A stretch of DNA of 64,000 nt from Rhinopithecus roxellana (taxonomy: Eukaryota; Chordata; Mammalia; Primates; Cercopithecidae). Shown here in pieces: positions 24,905-38,391 of this stretch; within the stretch, counting starts at the first letter, position 1; every line of letters begins with the position of its first letter. Location of the stretch: positions 46,511,711 through 46,575,710 of the forward strand of contig NC_044565.1 in the NCBI RefSeq assembly GCF_007565055.1, given 5' to 3'. A model generated the notes under the pieces. The model saw only the letters and a program-made list of their open reading frames with translations, ran no database searches and had not been told where the DNA came from. The translations under genes were made by a program, and so were the position numbers.

Positions 24905-27900
24905 TGATCAGTTTGCTCAGACAGTTTTCTTGAAATCTGCAATGCGATACTGCTTAGCGCAATGAGGCTTATGGTGACATAGGAAATATCCTCAGATGGA
25001 AACTAGAAAGAAGCTTTCTAAGAAACTTCTTGGTGATGCGTGAATTCATCTCACAGAGTTTCACTTATGTTTCCTGGAACAGTCCATTAACACTGTCTTT
25101 GAGGAACCTGAGAAGGGCTACTTTCCATCACATTGAGGCCTACGCTAATAAAGGAAATATCATCAGTTCAAAACGTGAAAGAAGCTTTCTGAGAAACTTC
25201 TTTGTGATCTGTGAATTCATCTCACAGAGTTGCAACTTTGTCCTCAGGAAGCAGTTTGCTAACAGTCTTTTCGTGGAAAGTGCCAAGTGATATTTGGGAG
25301 CTCTTTGGGGCCCATTGTGAAAAAGGAAATATCCTCAGAGAATAACTAGAGAGAAGCTTTCTGAGAGATTGCTTTCTGATGTGTGACTTCATCACACAAA
25401 GTTCCAACCTTTCCTTCTTGGAACAGTTTGCTAACACTGTTGTCGTGGATTCTGCAAAGTGATATTTGGGAGCTCAATGAGTGCTATGGTGAAAAGGAAA
25501 TATCTTCAGATACAAACTGGAAAGAAGCCTTCTGGGAAAATGCACATCGGTGTATGAATGCAACTCAAAGAGTTACACTTTCTCTTCAGTTATCAGTTTG
25601 CTATCACAGTTTTCTTGAAATCTGCAATGGATACTTCTTAGCGCAATAAGGCTTATGGTGACAAAGGAAACATCCTCAGATGGAAATTAGAAAGAAGTCT
25701 TCTTAGAAACTGCTTTGCGATGTGTGAATGCAACTTACATAGTGACACGTTTCTCATCAGTGATCAGTTTGCTAACACAGTTTCCTTGAAATCTGCAATG
25801 GGATACTTCTTAGCGCAATGAAGCTTACGGTGACAAAGGAATTATCGTCATATGAAAAGTAGAAAGAAGTTTTCTCAGAAATTTCTTGGTGATGTGTGAA
25901 TTCATCTCACAGAGTTATAACTTATTCCTCAGGAGGCAGTTTGTTAACACTCTTCTCGTGGAATCTGCAAAGTGATATTTGGGAGCCCATTGGGGCCCAT
26001 TTTGAAAAAGAAAATATCCTCACAGAATAGCTAGGAGAAGCTTTCGGAGAGATTTCTTTCTGATGTGTGACTTCATCAAACAGAGTACCACCCTTCCCTT
26101 CTTGAAAGAGTTTGCTAACACTGTTGTCGTTTATTCTTCAAAGTGATATTTGGGAGCTCATTGAAGGCTATGGTGAATAAGGAAATATCTTCAGATAAAA
26201 ACTGGAAAGAAGCTTGATGGGAAGATGCACTTCGATGTATAACAGTACATTAACACTGTCTTTGAGGAACCTCGGTAGGGCTACTTTCCGTCTCATTGAG
26301 GTCTATGCTGATAAAGGAAATATCATAAATTCAAAACGTGAAAGAAGCTTTCTGAGAAACTTCTTTGTGATCTGTGGATTCCTCTCAAAGAGTTACAACT
26401 TCGTCTTCATGAAGCAGTTTGCTAACAATCTTTTCGTGGAATCTGCAATGTGATATTTGGGAGCCCTTTGGAGCCCATTGTGAAAAAGGAAATATCCTCA
26501 GAGAATAACTAGAGAGAAGCTTTCTGAGAGATTGCTTTCTGATGTGGGACTTCATCACACAGAGTTCCACCCTTACCTTCTTGGAACAGTTTGCTAACAC
26601 TGTTGTCGTGGATTATGCAAAGTGATATTTCGGAGCTCATTGAGGGCTATGGGGGAAAAGGAAATATCTTCAGATAAAAACAGGAAAGAAGCCTTCTGGA
26701 AAAATACACATCTATGTATGAATGCAATTCACAGAGTTACACGTTTCTCTTCAGTGATCAGTTTGCTAACACAGTTTTCTTGAAATCTGCAATGGGACAC
26801 TTAGCGCAATGAAGCTTACGGAGACAAAGGAAATATGCTCAGATGAAAACTAGAAAAAAGCTTTCTTAGAAACTTCTTGGTGATGTGTGAATTCATCTCA
26901 CAGAAGTTACACTTATGTTTCCTGGAACAGTGCATTAACACTGTCTTTGAGGAACCTGAGAAGGGCTACTTTCCATCACATTGAGGCCTACGCTGATAAA
27001 GGAAATATCATCAGTTCAAAAACGTGAAAGAAGCTTTTGAGAAACTTCTTTGTGATCTGTGAATTCATCTCACTGAGTTACAACTTATTCTCATGAAGCA
27101 GTTTCTAAAAACCTTTTCCTGGAATCTCAAAGTGATATTTGGGAGCCATTGGGGCCCTATTGTGAAAAAAGAAATATCCATCAGAAAATAACTAGAGAGA
27201 AGCTTTCTGAGAGATTGCTTTCTGATGTGTGACTTCATCACACAGAGTTCCACCCTTCCCTTCTTGGAACAGTTTGCTAACACTAGTTGTCGTGGATTCT
27301 GCAAGGTGATATTTGGGAGCTCATTGAGTGCTATGGTGAAAAAGAAATCTCTTCAGATAAAAAGTGGAAAGAAGCCTTCTGGGAAAATGCACTTCGATGT
27401 ATAACAGTCCATTAACACTGTCTTTGACGAACCTGGGTAGGGCTACTTTCCATCGCATTGAGGTCTACGCTGATAAGGAAAAATCATCAGTTCAAAACGT
27501 GAAAGAAGCTTTCTGAGAAACTTCTTTGGGGATCTGTGAATTCATCTCACAGTGTTCCAACTTAGCCCTCATGAAGCCGTTTGCTAACACTCTTTTCGTG
27601 GAATCTGCAAAGTGATATTTGGAGCCCTTGGGTCCATGGTGAAAAAACGAAAATATCCTCAGAGAATAACTAGAGAGAAGCTTTCTGAGAGATTGCTTTC
27701 TGATGTGTGACTTCATCACGGAGAGTTCCACCTTCCCTTCTGGAAGAGTTTGCTAACACTGTTATGGATTCTGCAAAGTGATATTTGGGAGCTCTTTGAG
27801 TGCTATAGTGAAAAAGCAAATATCTTCAAGATACAACAGGAAGGAAACCCTTCTTTCGAAAATGCACGTTCAATGTATGAAAGCAACTCAAAGAGTTACA

Positions 27901-29925
27901 CGTTTCTCTTCAGTAATCAGTTTGCTAACACAGTTTTCTTGAAATATGCAATGGGATACTTCTTAGCACAATGAAGCTTAGGGGGACAAAGGAAATATGC
28001 TCAGATGGAAACTAGAAAGCTTTACTAGAAACTCCTTGGTGATGGGTGAATTCTTCTCACAGAGTTACACTTATGTTTCCTGGAAGATTCCATTTACACT
28101 ATCTTTGAGGAACCTGAGAAGGGCTACTTTCCATCGCATTCAGGCCTACGCTGATAAAGGAAATATCATCGCTTCAAAACGTGAAGGAAGCTTTCTGAGA
28201 AACATCTTTGTGACCTCTGAATTCGTCTCACAGGGTTACAATTTAGTCTTCACGAAGCAGTTTGCTAACACTCTTTTCTTGGAATCTGCAAAGGGATATT
28301 TGGGAGCCAATTGGGGCCCATGGTGAAAAAGGAAATATCCTCAGAGAATAACTAGAGAGAAGCTTTCTGAGAGATTGCTTTCTGATGTGCGACTTCATCA
28401 CACAGAGTTCCACCCTTCCCTTCTTGGAACAGTTTGCTAACACTATTGTCGTGGATTCTGCAAAGTGATATTTGGGAGCTCATTGAAGTCTATGGCGAAA
28501 AAGGAAATATCTTCAGATAAAAAGTGGAAAGAAGCCTTCTGGGAAAATGCACTTCGATGTATGAATGCAACTCACAGAGTTACACGTTTCTCTCAGTGAT
28601 CAGTTTGCTAACACAGTTTTCTTGAAATCTGCAATGGGATACTTCTTAGCGCAATGAAGCTTACGGTGACAAAGGAAATATCCTCAGATGAAAATTAGAA
28701 GGAAGCTTTCGTAGAAACTTGTTGGTGATTTGTGAATTCATCTCACAGAGTTACACTTATGTTCCTGGAACAGTCCATTAACACTGTCTTTGAGGAACCT
28801 GAGAAGGGCTACTTTCCATCGCATTGAGGCCTACGCTGATAAAGGAATATTCATCAGTTGAAAACGTGAAAGAATCTTTCTGAGAAACTTCTTTGTGATC
28901 TGTGAAGTTCATCTCACAGATTATACAATTAGTCCTCAGGAAGCAGTTTGCTAACACTCTTTTCGTGGAATCTGCAAAGTGATATTTGGGAGCCCATTGG
29001 GGCCCATGGTGAAACGAAAATATCCTCAGAGAATAACTAGAGAGAAGCTTCTGTGAGAGTGCTTTCTGATGTGTGACTTCATCACAGAGGTTCCACCCTA
29101 CCCTTCTTGTAACAGTTTGCTAACACTGTTGTCGTGTATTCTGCAAAGTGGTATATTTGGAGCCATTGATTGAGGGCCTAAGGTGATTAAAAGGAAATAT
29201 TCGTCAGCATAATAACTGGAAAGGAAGCTTTCTGGAGAACTGCCACTGGCCGATGTAGTGAATGCAACTCACATATTACACAGTTTCTCTTCAGTGATTC
29301 AGTTTGCTGACGACAGTTTTCTGGAAATCTGCAATGGGATACTTCATAGCGCAATGAAGCTTACGGTGACAAAGGAAATATCTCTCAGATGAAAACCTAG
29401 AAAGAATGCTTTCTTAGAAACTTCTTCGTGATGTGTGAATTCATCTCACAGAGTTAGGCTTTGTTTCGTGGAGCAGTCCATTAACACTGTCTTTGACGGA
29501 CCTGAGAAGGGCTTCTTTGGATCGCATTGAGGTCTACAACTGATAAAGGAAATTTCATCCGTTCAAAAACGTGAAAGAAGCTTCCTGATAAACGTCTCTC
29601 TGATCTGTGAATTCATCTCACAGACTTATAACTTAGACTTCAGGAAGCAGTTGGCTAACACTCTTTTCGTGGAATCTGGAAAGTGATATTTGGGAGCCCA
29701 TAGGGGCCGATGCTGAAAAAGGAAATATCCTCACATAAGAACTAGAGAGAAGCTTTCTGAGAAATTGCTTTGTGATGTGTGACTTCATCACACAGAGTTC
29801 CACCCTTCCCTTCTTGGAACAGTTTCCTAGCACTGTTGTCGTGGATTCTGCAAAGATATATTTGGGAGCTCATTGAGGGCTAGGGTGGAAAAGGAAATAT
29901 CCTCAGATCAAAACTGGAAAGAAGC
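24905..29925 (+). repeat. 38-mer HOR copy 1 (partial, blocks c-j)
   Basis: Starts inside an M1 monomer, where 'tttgctcagacagttttctt' and 'gcgatactgcttagcgcaatg' switch the sequence to the HOR block c pattern. It runs through c (M2 at 25030), d, e (hybrid 26214-26348), f, g (hybrid 27376-27509), h (27997), i and j. Blocks a and b are missing on the left. Block f here is not the canonical one but resembles the 3.6/5.85/24.3 kb blocks. The j position near 29.2-29.9 kb holds a type II-like tetramer. Odd-copy variants are present at h (gcttaggggg, 27976). Confidence 0.85.
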
Positions 29926-32900
29926 CTTCTGGGAAAATGCACTTCGATGTATGAATGCAACTCACAGAGTTACACGTTTCTCTTCAGTGATCAGTTTTCT
30001 AACTCATAGTTTCTTGAAATCTGCAATGTGATACTTTTTAGCGCACAGCAGCTTAGGGTGATAAAGGAAATACCTCAGATGGAAAAGAGAAAGAAACTTT
30101 GTTAGAACCTCTGGTGATGTGTGAATTCATCTCACAGAGTTACACTTATGTTTCCTGGAGTCCATTAACACTGTCTTTGAGGAACCTGAGAAGGGCTACG
30201 TTCCATCGCATTGAGGCGTATGCTGATAACGAATATTATAAATTCAAAACGTGAAAGAAGCTTTCTGAGAAACTTCTTTGTGATCTGTGAATTCATCTCA
30301 CAGAGTTACAACTTAGTCCTCATGAAGCAGTTTGCTAAGAGTCTTTCTGGAATCTGCAAAGTGATATTTGGAGCACATTGGGGCCCATGTGAAAAAGGAA
30401 ATATCCTCAGATAATAACTGAGAGAAGTCTTCTGAGAGATTGCTTTCTGATGTGTGACTTCATCAGAGAGAGTTCCATCCTTCCCTTTCTTGGAACAGTT
30501 TGCTAACACTGTTGTCGTGGATTCTGCAAAGTGATATTTGGGAGCTCATTGAGAGCTATGGTGAAAAAGGAAATATCTTCAGATAACAACTGGAGAGAAG
30601 CCTTCTGGGAAAATGCACTTCGATGTATGAATGCAACTCACAGAGTTACACGTTTCTCTTCAGTGATCAGTTTGCTAACACAGTTTTCTTGAAATCTGCA
30701 ATGGGATACTTCTTAGTGCCATGAAGCTTAGGGTGACAAAGGAAATATCCTCAGATGGAAACTAGAGAGAACCTTTCCTAGAAACTTCTTGGTGATGTGT
30801 GAATTCATCTCACAGAGTTACCCTTATGTTTCCTGGCAGAGTCCATTAACACTGTCTTTGAGGAACCTGAGAAGGGCTTCCTTGTATCGCTTTGAGGCCT
30901 ACGCTGATAAGGGAAATTTCATCCCTTCAAAACGTGAAAGAAGCTTTCTGAGAAACTTCTTTCTGATCTGTGAGTTCATCTCACAGACTTATAACTTAGA
31001 CTTCAGGAAGCAGTTGGCTAACACTCTTTTCGTGGAATCTGGAAAGTGATATTTGGAGCCCATAGGGGCCCATGGTGAAAAAGGAAATATCCTCACATAA
31101 TAACTAGAGAGAAGCTTTCTGAGAGATTTGCCTTCTGATGTGTGACTTCATCACAAAGAGTTCCACCCTTCCCTTCTTGGAACAGTTTGCTAACACTGTT
31201 GTCGTGGATTCTGCAAAGGTATATTTGGAGCTCATTGAGGGTCATGGTGAAAAAGGAAAGTATCCTCACATAATAACTAAAGAGAAGCTTTCTGAGAAAC
31301 TGCATTGCCATGTAGTGAATGCAACTCACAGAGTTACAGGTTTCTCTTCAGTGATCAGTTTGCTAAGCACAGTTTTCTTGAAATCTGCAATGCGATACTT
31401 CTTAGCGCAATGAAGCTTACGGTGACAAAGGAAATATCCTCAGATGGAAACTAGAAAGAAGCTTTCTAGAAACTTCTTGGTGATGCGTGAATTCATCTCA
31501 CAGAGTTTCACTTATGTTTCCTGGAACAGTCCATTAACACTGTCTTTGAGGAACCTGAGAAGGGCTACTTTCCATCACATTGAGGCCTACGCTAATAAAG
31601 GAAATATCATCAGTTCAAAACGTGAAAGAAGCTTTCTGAGAAACTTCTTTGTGATCTGTGAATTCATCTCACAGAGTTGCAAATTAGTCCTCAGGAAGCA
31701 GTTTGCTAACAGTCTTTTCGTGGAAAGTGCCAAGTGATATTTGGGAGCTCTTGGGGCCCATTGTGAAAAAGGAAATATCCTCAGAGAATAACTAGAGAGA
31801 AGCTTTCTGAGAGATTGCTTTCTGATGTGTGACTTCATCACACAAGTTCCAACCTTCCTTCTTGGAACAGTTTGCTAACACTGTTGTCGTGGATTCTGCA
31901 AAGTGATATTTGGGAGCTCAATTGAGTGCTATGGTGAAAAGGAAATATCTTCAGATACAAACTGGAAAGAAGCCTTCTGGGAAAATGCACATCGGTGTAT
32001 GAATGCAACTCAAGAGTTACACTTTCTCTTCAGTTATCAGTTTGCTATCACAGTTTTCTTGAAATCTGCAATGGATACTTCTTAGCGCAATAAGCTTATG
32101 GTGACAAAGGAAACATCCTCAGATGGAAATTAGAAAGAAGTCTTCTTAGAAACTGCTTTGCGATGTGTGAATGCAACTTACATAGTGACACGTTTCTCAT
32201 CAGTGATCAGTTTGCTAACACAGTTTCCTTGAAATCTGCAATGGGATACTTCTTAGCGCAATGAAGCTTACGGTGACAAAGGAATTATCGTCATATGAAA
32301 AGTAGAAAGAAGTTTTCTCAGAAATTTCTTGGTGATGTGTGAATTCATCTCACAGAGTTATAACTTATTCCTCAGGAGGCAGTTTGTAACACTCTTCTCG
32401 TGGAATCTGCAAAGTGATATTTGGGAGCCCATTGGGGCCCATTTTGAAAAAGAAAATATCCTCAGAGAATAGCTAGGAGAAGCTTTCGGAGAGATTTCTT
32501 TCTGATGTGTGACTTCATCAAACAGAGTACCACCCTTCCCTTCTTGAAGAGTTTGCTAACACTGTTGTCGTTTATTCTTCAAAGTGATATTTGGGAGCTC
32601 ATTGAAGGCTATGGTGAATAAGGAAATATCTTCAGATAAAAACTGGAAAGAAGCTTGATGGGAAGATGCACTTCGATGTATAACAGTCATTAACACTGTC
32701 TTTGAGGAACCTCGGTAGGGCTACTTTCCATCTCATTGAGGTCTACGCTGATAAAGGAAATATCATAAATTCAAAACGTGAAAGAAGCTTTCTGAGAAAC
32801 TTCTTTGTGATCTGTGGATTCCTCTCAAGAGTTACAACTTCGTCTTCATGAAGCAGTTTGCTAACAATCTTTTCGTGGAATCTGCAATGTGATATTTGGG

Positions 32901-35900
32901 AGCCCTTTGGAGCCCATTGTGAAAAAGGAAATATCCTCAGAGAATAACTAGAGAGAAGCTTTCTGAGAGATTGCTTTCTGATGTGGGACTTCATCACACA
33001 GAGTTCCACCCTTACCTTCTTGGAACAGTTTGCTAACACTGTTGTCGTGGATTCTGCAAAGTGATATTTCGGGAGCTCATTGAGGGCTATGGGTGAAAAG
33101 GAAATATCTTCAGATAAAAACATGGAAAGAAGCCTTCTGAGAAACTACATTCATTATGTGAATGCAATTCACAGAGTTACACGTTTCTCTTCAGTGATCA
33201 GTTTGCTAACACAGTTTTCTGGAAATCTGCAATGGGACACTTAGCGCAATGAAGCTTACGGATGACAAAGGAAATATGCCTCAGATGAAAACTAGAAAGA
33301 AGCTTTCTTAGAAACTTCTTGGTGATGTGTGAATTCATCTCACAGAGTTACACTTATGTTTCGTGGAGCAGTCCATAACACTGTCTTTGAGGAACCGGAG
33401 AAGGGCTCCTTGCCATCACATTGAGGCTCTATGCTGATAAAGGAAATATCATCCATTCAAAACATGAAAGAAGCTTTATGAGAAACTTCTTTGGGATCTG
33501 TGAATTCATCTCACAGAATTCAACTTAGTCCTCATGAAGCAGTTTGGTAACAGTCTTTTCGTGGAATCTGCAAAGTGATATTTGAGAACCCTTTAGGCCC
33601 ATCGTGAAAAAGGAAATATCTTCAGAGAATAACTAGAGAGAAGCTGAGAGATTGCTTTCGGATGTCTGATTTCATCACACGGAGATCCACCTTTCCGTTC
33701 TTGGAAAAGTTTGCTAACACAGTTGTCATGGATTCTGCAAAGTGATATTTGGTAGCTCATTGAGGGCTATGGTCAAAAGGAAATATCTTCAGATAAAAAC
33801 TGGAAAGAAGCCTGCTGGGAAAATGCACTTCGATGTATAACAGTCCATTAACACTGTCTTTGACGAACCTGGGTAGGGCTACTTTCCATCGCATTGAGGT
33901 CTACGCTGATAAAGGAAAAATCATCAGTTCAAAACGTGAAAGAAGCTTTCTGAGAAACTTCTTTGGGATCTGTGAATTCATCTCACAGTGTTCCAACTTA
34001 GCCCTCATGAAGCGTTTGCTAACACTCTTTTCGTGGAATCTGCAAAGTGATATTTGGGAGCCCATTGGGTCCATGGTGAAAAACGAAATATCCTCAGAGA
34101 ATAACTAGAGAGAAGCTTTCTGAGAGATTGCTTTCTGATGTGTGACTTCATCACGGAGAGTTCCACCCTTCCCTTCTGGAAGAGTTTGCTAACACTGTTA
34201 TGGATTCTGCAAAGTGATATTTGGGAGCTCTTTGAGTGCTATAGTGAAAAAGCAAATATCTTCAGATACAAACAGGAAGGAACCCTTCTTCGAAAATGCA
34301 CTTCAATGTATGAAAGCAACTCAAAGAGTTACACGTTTCTCTTCAGTAATCAGTTTGCTAACACAGTTTTCTTGAAATATGCAATGGGATACTTCTTAGC
34401 ACAATGAAGCTTACGGGGACAAAGGAAATATGCTCAGATGGAAACTAGAAAGCTTTACTAGAAACTCTTTGGTGATGTGTGAATTCATTCTCACAGAGTT
34501 ACACTTATGTTTCCTGGAAGATTCCATTTACACTATCTTTGAGGAACCTGAGAAGGGCTACTTGGCATCGCATTCAGGCCTACGCTGATAAAGGAATATT
34601 CATTCGTTCAAAACGTGAAAGAAGCTTTCTGAGAAACTTCTTTCTGATCTTGAGTTCATCTCACAGTTTATAACTTAGACTTCAGAAGCAGTTTGCTAAC
34701 ACTCTTTTCGTGGAATCTGGAAAGTGATATTTGGGAGCCCATTAGGGGCCCATGGTGAGAAAGGAAATATCCTCACAGAATAACTAGAGAGAAGCTTTCT
34801 GAGAGATTGCTTTCTGATGTGTGACTTCATCACACAGAGTTCCACCCTTCCCTTCTTGGAACAGTTTGCTAACACTGATGTCGTGGATTCTGCAAAGTGA
34901 TATTTCGGGAGCTCATTGAGGGCTATGGTGAAAAAGGAAATATCCTCAGATAAAAACTGGAAAAGAAGCCTTCTGAGAAAATGCACTTCGATGTATGAAT
35001 GCAACTCACAGAGTTACACGTTTCTCTCAGTGATCAGTTTGCTAACACAGTTTTCTTGAAATCTGCAATGGGATACTTTTAGCGCAATTAAGCTTACTTG
35101 ACAAAGGAAATATCCTCAGATGGAAAACTAGAAAGAAGCTTCTTAGAAACTTCTTGGTGATGTGTGAATTCATCTCACAGAGTTACACTTATGTTTCCTG
35201 GAACATCCATTAACACTGTCTTTGAGGAACCTGAGAAGGGCTAATTTCCATCGCATTGAGGCCTACGCTGATAAAGGAAATATTCAGTTCAAAACGTGAG
35301 AAGCTTTCTGAGAAACTTCTTTGTGATCTGTGAATTCATCTCACAGAGTTACAATTAGTCCTCAGAAGCAGTTTGCTAACAGTCTTTTCGTGGAATCTGC
35401 AAAGTGATATTTGGGAGCCCATTGGGGCCCATGTGAAAAAGGAAATATCCTCAGAGAATAACTAGAGAGAAGCTTTCTGAGAGATTGCTTTCTGATGTGT
35501 GACTTCATCACAGAGAGTTCCACCCTTCCCTTCTTGGAACAGTTTGCTAACACTGTTGTCGTGGATTCTGCAAAGTGATATTTGGGAGCTCATTGAGAGC
35601 TATGGTGAAAATGGAAATATCTTCAGATAAAAACTGGAAGAAGCCTTCTGGGAAAATGCACTTCGATGTATGAATGCAACTCACAGAGTTACACGTTTCT
35701 CTTCAGTGATCAGTTTGCTAACACAGTTTTCTTGAAATCTGCAATGGGATACTTCTTAGCGCAATGAAGCTTACGGTGACAAAGGAAATATCCTCAGATG
35801 GAAACTAGAGAGAAGCTTTCCTAGAAACTTCTTGGTGATGTGTGAATTCATCTCACAGAGTTACACTTATGTTCCTGGAACAGTCCATTACACTGTCTTT

Positions 35901-36330
35901 GAGGAACCTCGGAAGGGCTACTTTCCATCGCATTGAGGCCTACGCTGATAAAGGAAATATTATCAGTTGCAAAACGTGAAAGAAGCTTTCTGAGAAACTC
36001 TTTGTGATCTCTGAATTCGTCTCACATGGTTACAACTTAGTCTTCACGAAGCAGTTTGCTAACACTCTTTTCGTGGAATCTGCAAAGGGATATTTGGGAG
36101 CCAATTGGGGCCCATGGTGAAAAAGGAAATATCCTCACATTATAACTAGAGAGAAGCTTTCTGAGAGATTGCTTTCTGATGTGTCGACTTCATCACACAG
36201 AGTTCCACCCTTCCCTTCTTGGAACAGTTTGCTAACACTGATGTCGTGGATTCTGCAAAGTGATATTTGTGAGCTCATTGAGTGCAATGGTGAAAAGGGA
36301 AATATCTTCACATTAAAACTGGAAAGAAGC
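29926..36330 (+). repeat. 38-mer HOR copy 2
   Basis: 6405 bp, blocks a-j in order: a (M2 near 30150), b (30789), c (31483), d (~32.1-32.6 kb), e (hybrid 32655-32788), f, g (hybrid 33812-33946), h (~34.4 kb), i and j. It carries more single-base gains and losses than other copies. The j block has a non-canonical M2 but the usual M3 ('gaattcgtctcacatggtt') and M4 ('cacattataactagagag'). Even-copy variant 'gcttacgggg' is at 34409. Confidence 0.88.
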
Positions 36331-37017
36331 CTCTGGGAAAATGCACTTCGATGTATGAATGCAACTCACAGAGTTACACGTTTCTCTTCAGTGATCAGTT
36401 TTCTAACATCAGTTTTCTTGAAATCTGCAATGTGATACTTTTTAGCGCACAGCAGCTTAGGGTGATAAAGGAAATACCCTCAGATGGAAAATAGAAAGAA
36501 ACTTTGTTAGAACCTCCATGGTGATGTGTGAATTCATCTCACAGAGTTACACTTATGTTTCCTGGAGCAGTCCATTAACACTGTCTTTGAGGAACCTGAG
36601 AAGGGCTACGTTCCATCGCATTGAGGCGTATGCTGATAAACGATATATTATAAATTCAAAACGTGAAAGAAGCTTTCTGAGAAACTTCTTTGTGATCTGT
36701 GAATTCATCTCACAGAGTTACAACTTAGTCCTCATGAAGCAGTTTGCTAAGAGTCTTTTCTTGGAATCTGCAAAGTGATATTTGGGAGCACATTGGGGCC
36801 CATTGTGAAAAAGGAAATATCCTCAGATAATAACTAGAGAGAAGTCTTCTGAGAGATTGCTTTCTGATGTGTGACTTCATCAGAGAGAGTTCCATCCTTC
36901 CCTTCTTGGAACAGTTTGCTAACACTGTTGTCGTGGATTCTGCAAAGTGATATTTGGGAGCTCATTGAGAGCTATGGTGAAAAAGGAAATATCTTCAGAT
37001 AACAACTGGAGAGAAGC
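36331..37017 (+). repeat. HOR block a (M1-M4)
   Basis: Marked by M1 'gcctctgggaaaatg' and 'ttagcgcacagcagcttagg', M2 'gaggcgtatgctgataaacg', M3 'gggagcacattgg' and M4 'cagagagagttccatcc'. Recurs at 29926, 42772, 49218 and 55643. At 63446 only the M1 looks related; the M2 after it is of another type. Confidence 0.88.
36972..36988 (+). promoter_or_regulatory. pJ-alpha-type A box (example)
   Basis: 'ctatggtgaaaaaggaa' matches the alphoid A-box consensus CTAYGGTGRAAAAGGAA (pJ-alpha binding site) at every position. The same 17 bases end most M4 monomers in the window. M3 usually has a near-match ('cattgtgaaaaaggaa' or 'catggtgaaaaaggaa'), and M1 and M2 are further away. In human alphoid DNA this register holds either an A box or a CENP-B box; only the A form is seen here. 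Confidence 0.7.
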
Positions 37018-37705
37018 CTTCTGGGAAAATGCACTTCGATGTATGAATGCAACTCACAGAGTTACACGTTTCTCTTCAGTGATCAGTTTGCTAACACAGT
37101 TTTCTTGAAATCTGCAATGGGATACTTCTTAGTGCCATGAAGCTTAGGGTGACAAAGGAAATATCCTCAGATGGAAACTAGAGAGAACCTTTCCTAGAAA
37201 CTTCTTGGTGATGTGTGAATTCATCTCACAGAGTTACCCTTATGTTTCCTGGCAGAGTCCATTAACACTGTCTTTGAGGAACCTGAGAAGGGCTTCCTTG
37301 TATCGCTTTGAGGCCTACGCTGATAAGGGAAATTTCATCCCTTCAAAACGTGAAAGAAGCTTTCTGAGAAACTTCTTTCTGATCTCTGAGTTCATCTCAA
37401 AGACTTATAACTTAGACTTCAAGAAGCAGTTGGCTAACACTCTTTTCGTGGAATCTGGAAAGTGATATTTTGGAGCCCATAGGGGCCCATGGTGAAAAAG
37501 GAAATATCCTCACATAACTAACTAGAGAGAAGCTTTCTGAGAGTTTGCTTTCTGATGTGTGACTTCATCACAAAGAATTCCACCCTTCCCTTCTTGGAAC
37601 AGTTTGCTAGCACTGTTGTCGTGGATTCTGAAAAGGTATATTTCTGAGCTCATTGAGGGTCACGGTGAAAAAGGAAGTATACTCACATAATAACTAAAGA
37701 GAAGC
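37018..37705 (+). repeat. HOR block b (type II-derived)
   Basis: M2 has 'ttacccttatgtttcctggc' and 'ggaaatttcatcccttcaaaa', and M3 has 'cttataacttagacttcaag': the type II signature of 14-18.9 kb with private changes. In copy 6 parts of b are changed ('ggaaatatcatccgttcaaaa' near 56637). Confidence 0.88.
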
Positions 37706-38391
37706 TTTCTGAGAAACTGCATTGCCATCTGTGAATGCAACTCACAGAGTTACAGGTTTCTCTTCAATTATCAGTTTGCTCAGACAGTTTTCTTGAAATC
37801 TGCAATGCGATACTGCTTAGCGCAATGAGGCTTATGGTGACATAGGAAATATCCTCAGATGGAAACTAGAAAGAAGCTTTCTAAGAAACTTCTTGGTGAT
37901 GCGTGAATTCATCTCACAGAGTTTCACTTATGTTTCCTGGAACAGTCCATTAACACTGTCTTTGAGGAACCTGAGAAGGGCTACTTTCCATCACATTGAG
38001 GCCTACGCTAATAAAGGAAATATCATCAGTTCAAAACGTGAAAGAAGCTTTCTGAGAAACTTCTTTGTGATCTGTGAATTCATCTCACAGAGTTGCAACT
38101 TTGTCCTCAGGAAGCAGTTTGCTAACAGTCTTTTCGTGGAAAGTGCCAAGTGATATTTGGGAGCTCTTTGGGGCCCATTGTGAAAAAGGAAATATCCTCA
38201 GAGAATAACTAGAGAGAAGCTTTCTGAGAGATTGCTTTCTGATGTGTGACTTCATCACACAAAGTTCCAACCTTTCCTTCTTGGAACAGTTTGCTAACAC
38301 TGTTGTCGTGGATTCTGCAAAGTGATATTTGGGAGCTCAATGAGTGCTATGGTGAAAAGGAAATATCTTCAGATACAAACTGGAAAGAAGC
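37706..38391 (+). repeat. HOR block c
   Basis: M1 is of the 'gcattgccatctgtgaatgc' kind and contains 'gctcagacagttttcttg' and 'gcgatactgcttagcgc'. M2 has the 'gatgcgtgaattcatctc' start and 'ctacgctaataaagg'. M3 has 'gtggaaagtgccaagtgata'. Very stable across copies (M2 at 25030, 31483, 37893, 44339, 50779, 57205). Confidence 0.88.

Noticed and set aside
36751..36770. Possible CENP-B box in M3 ('cttttcttggaatctgcaaa', elsewhere 'ttcgtggaatctgcaaag')
   Set aside because: Only the TTCG and central A of the motif are present; the essential CGGG is replaced by TGCA, and the position in the monomer is not the CENP-B box register.
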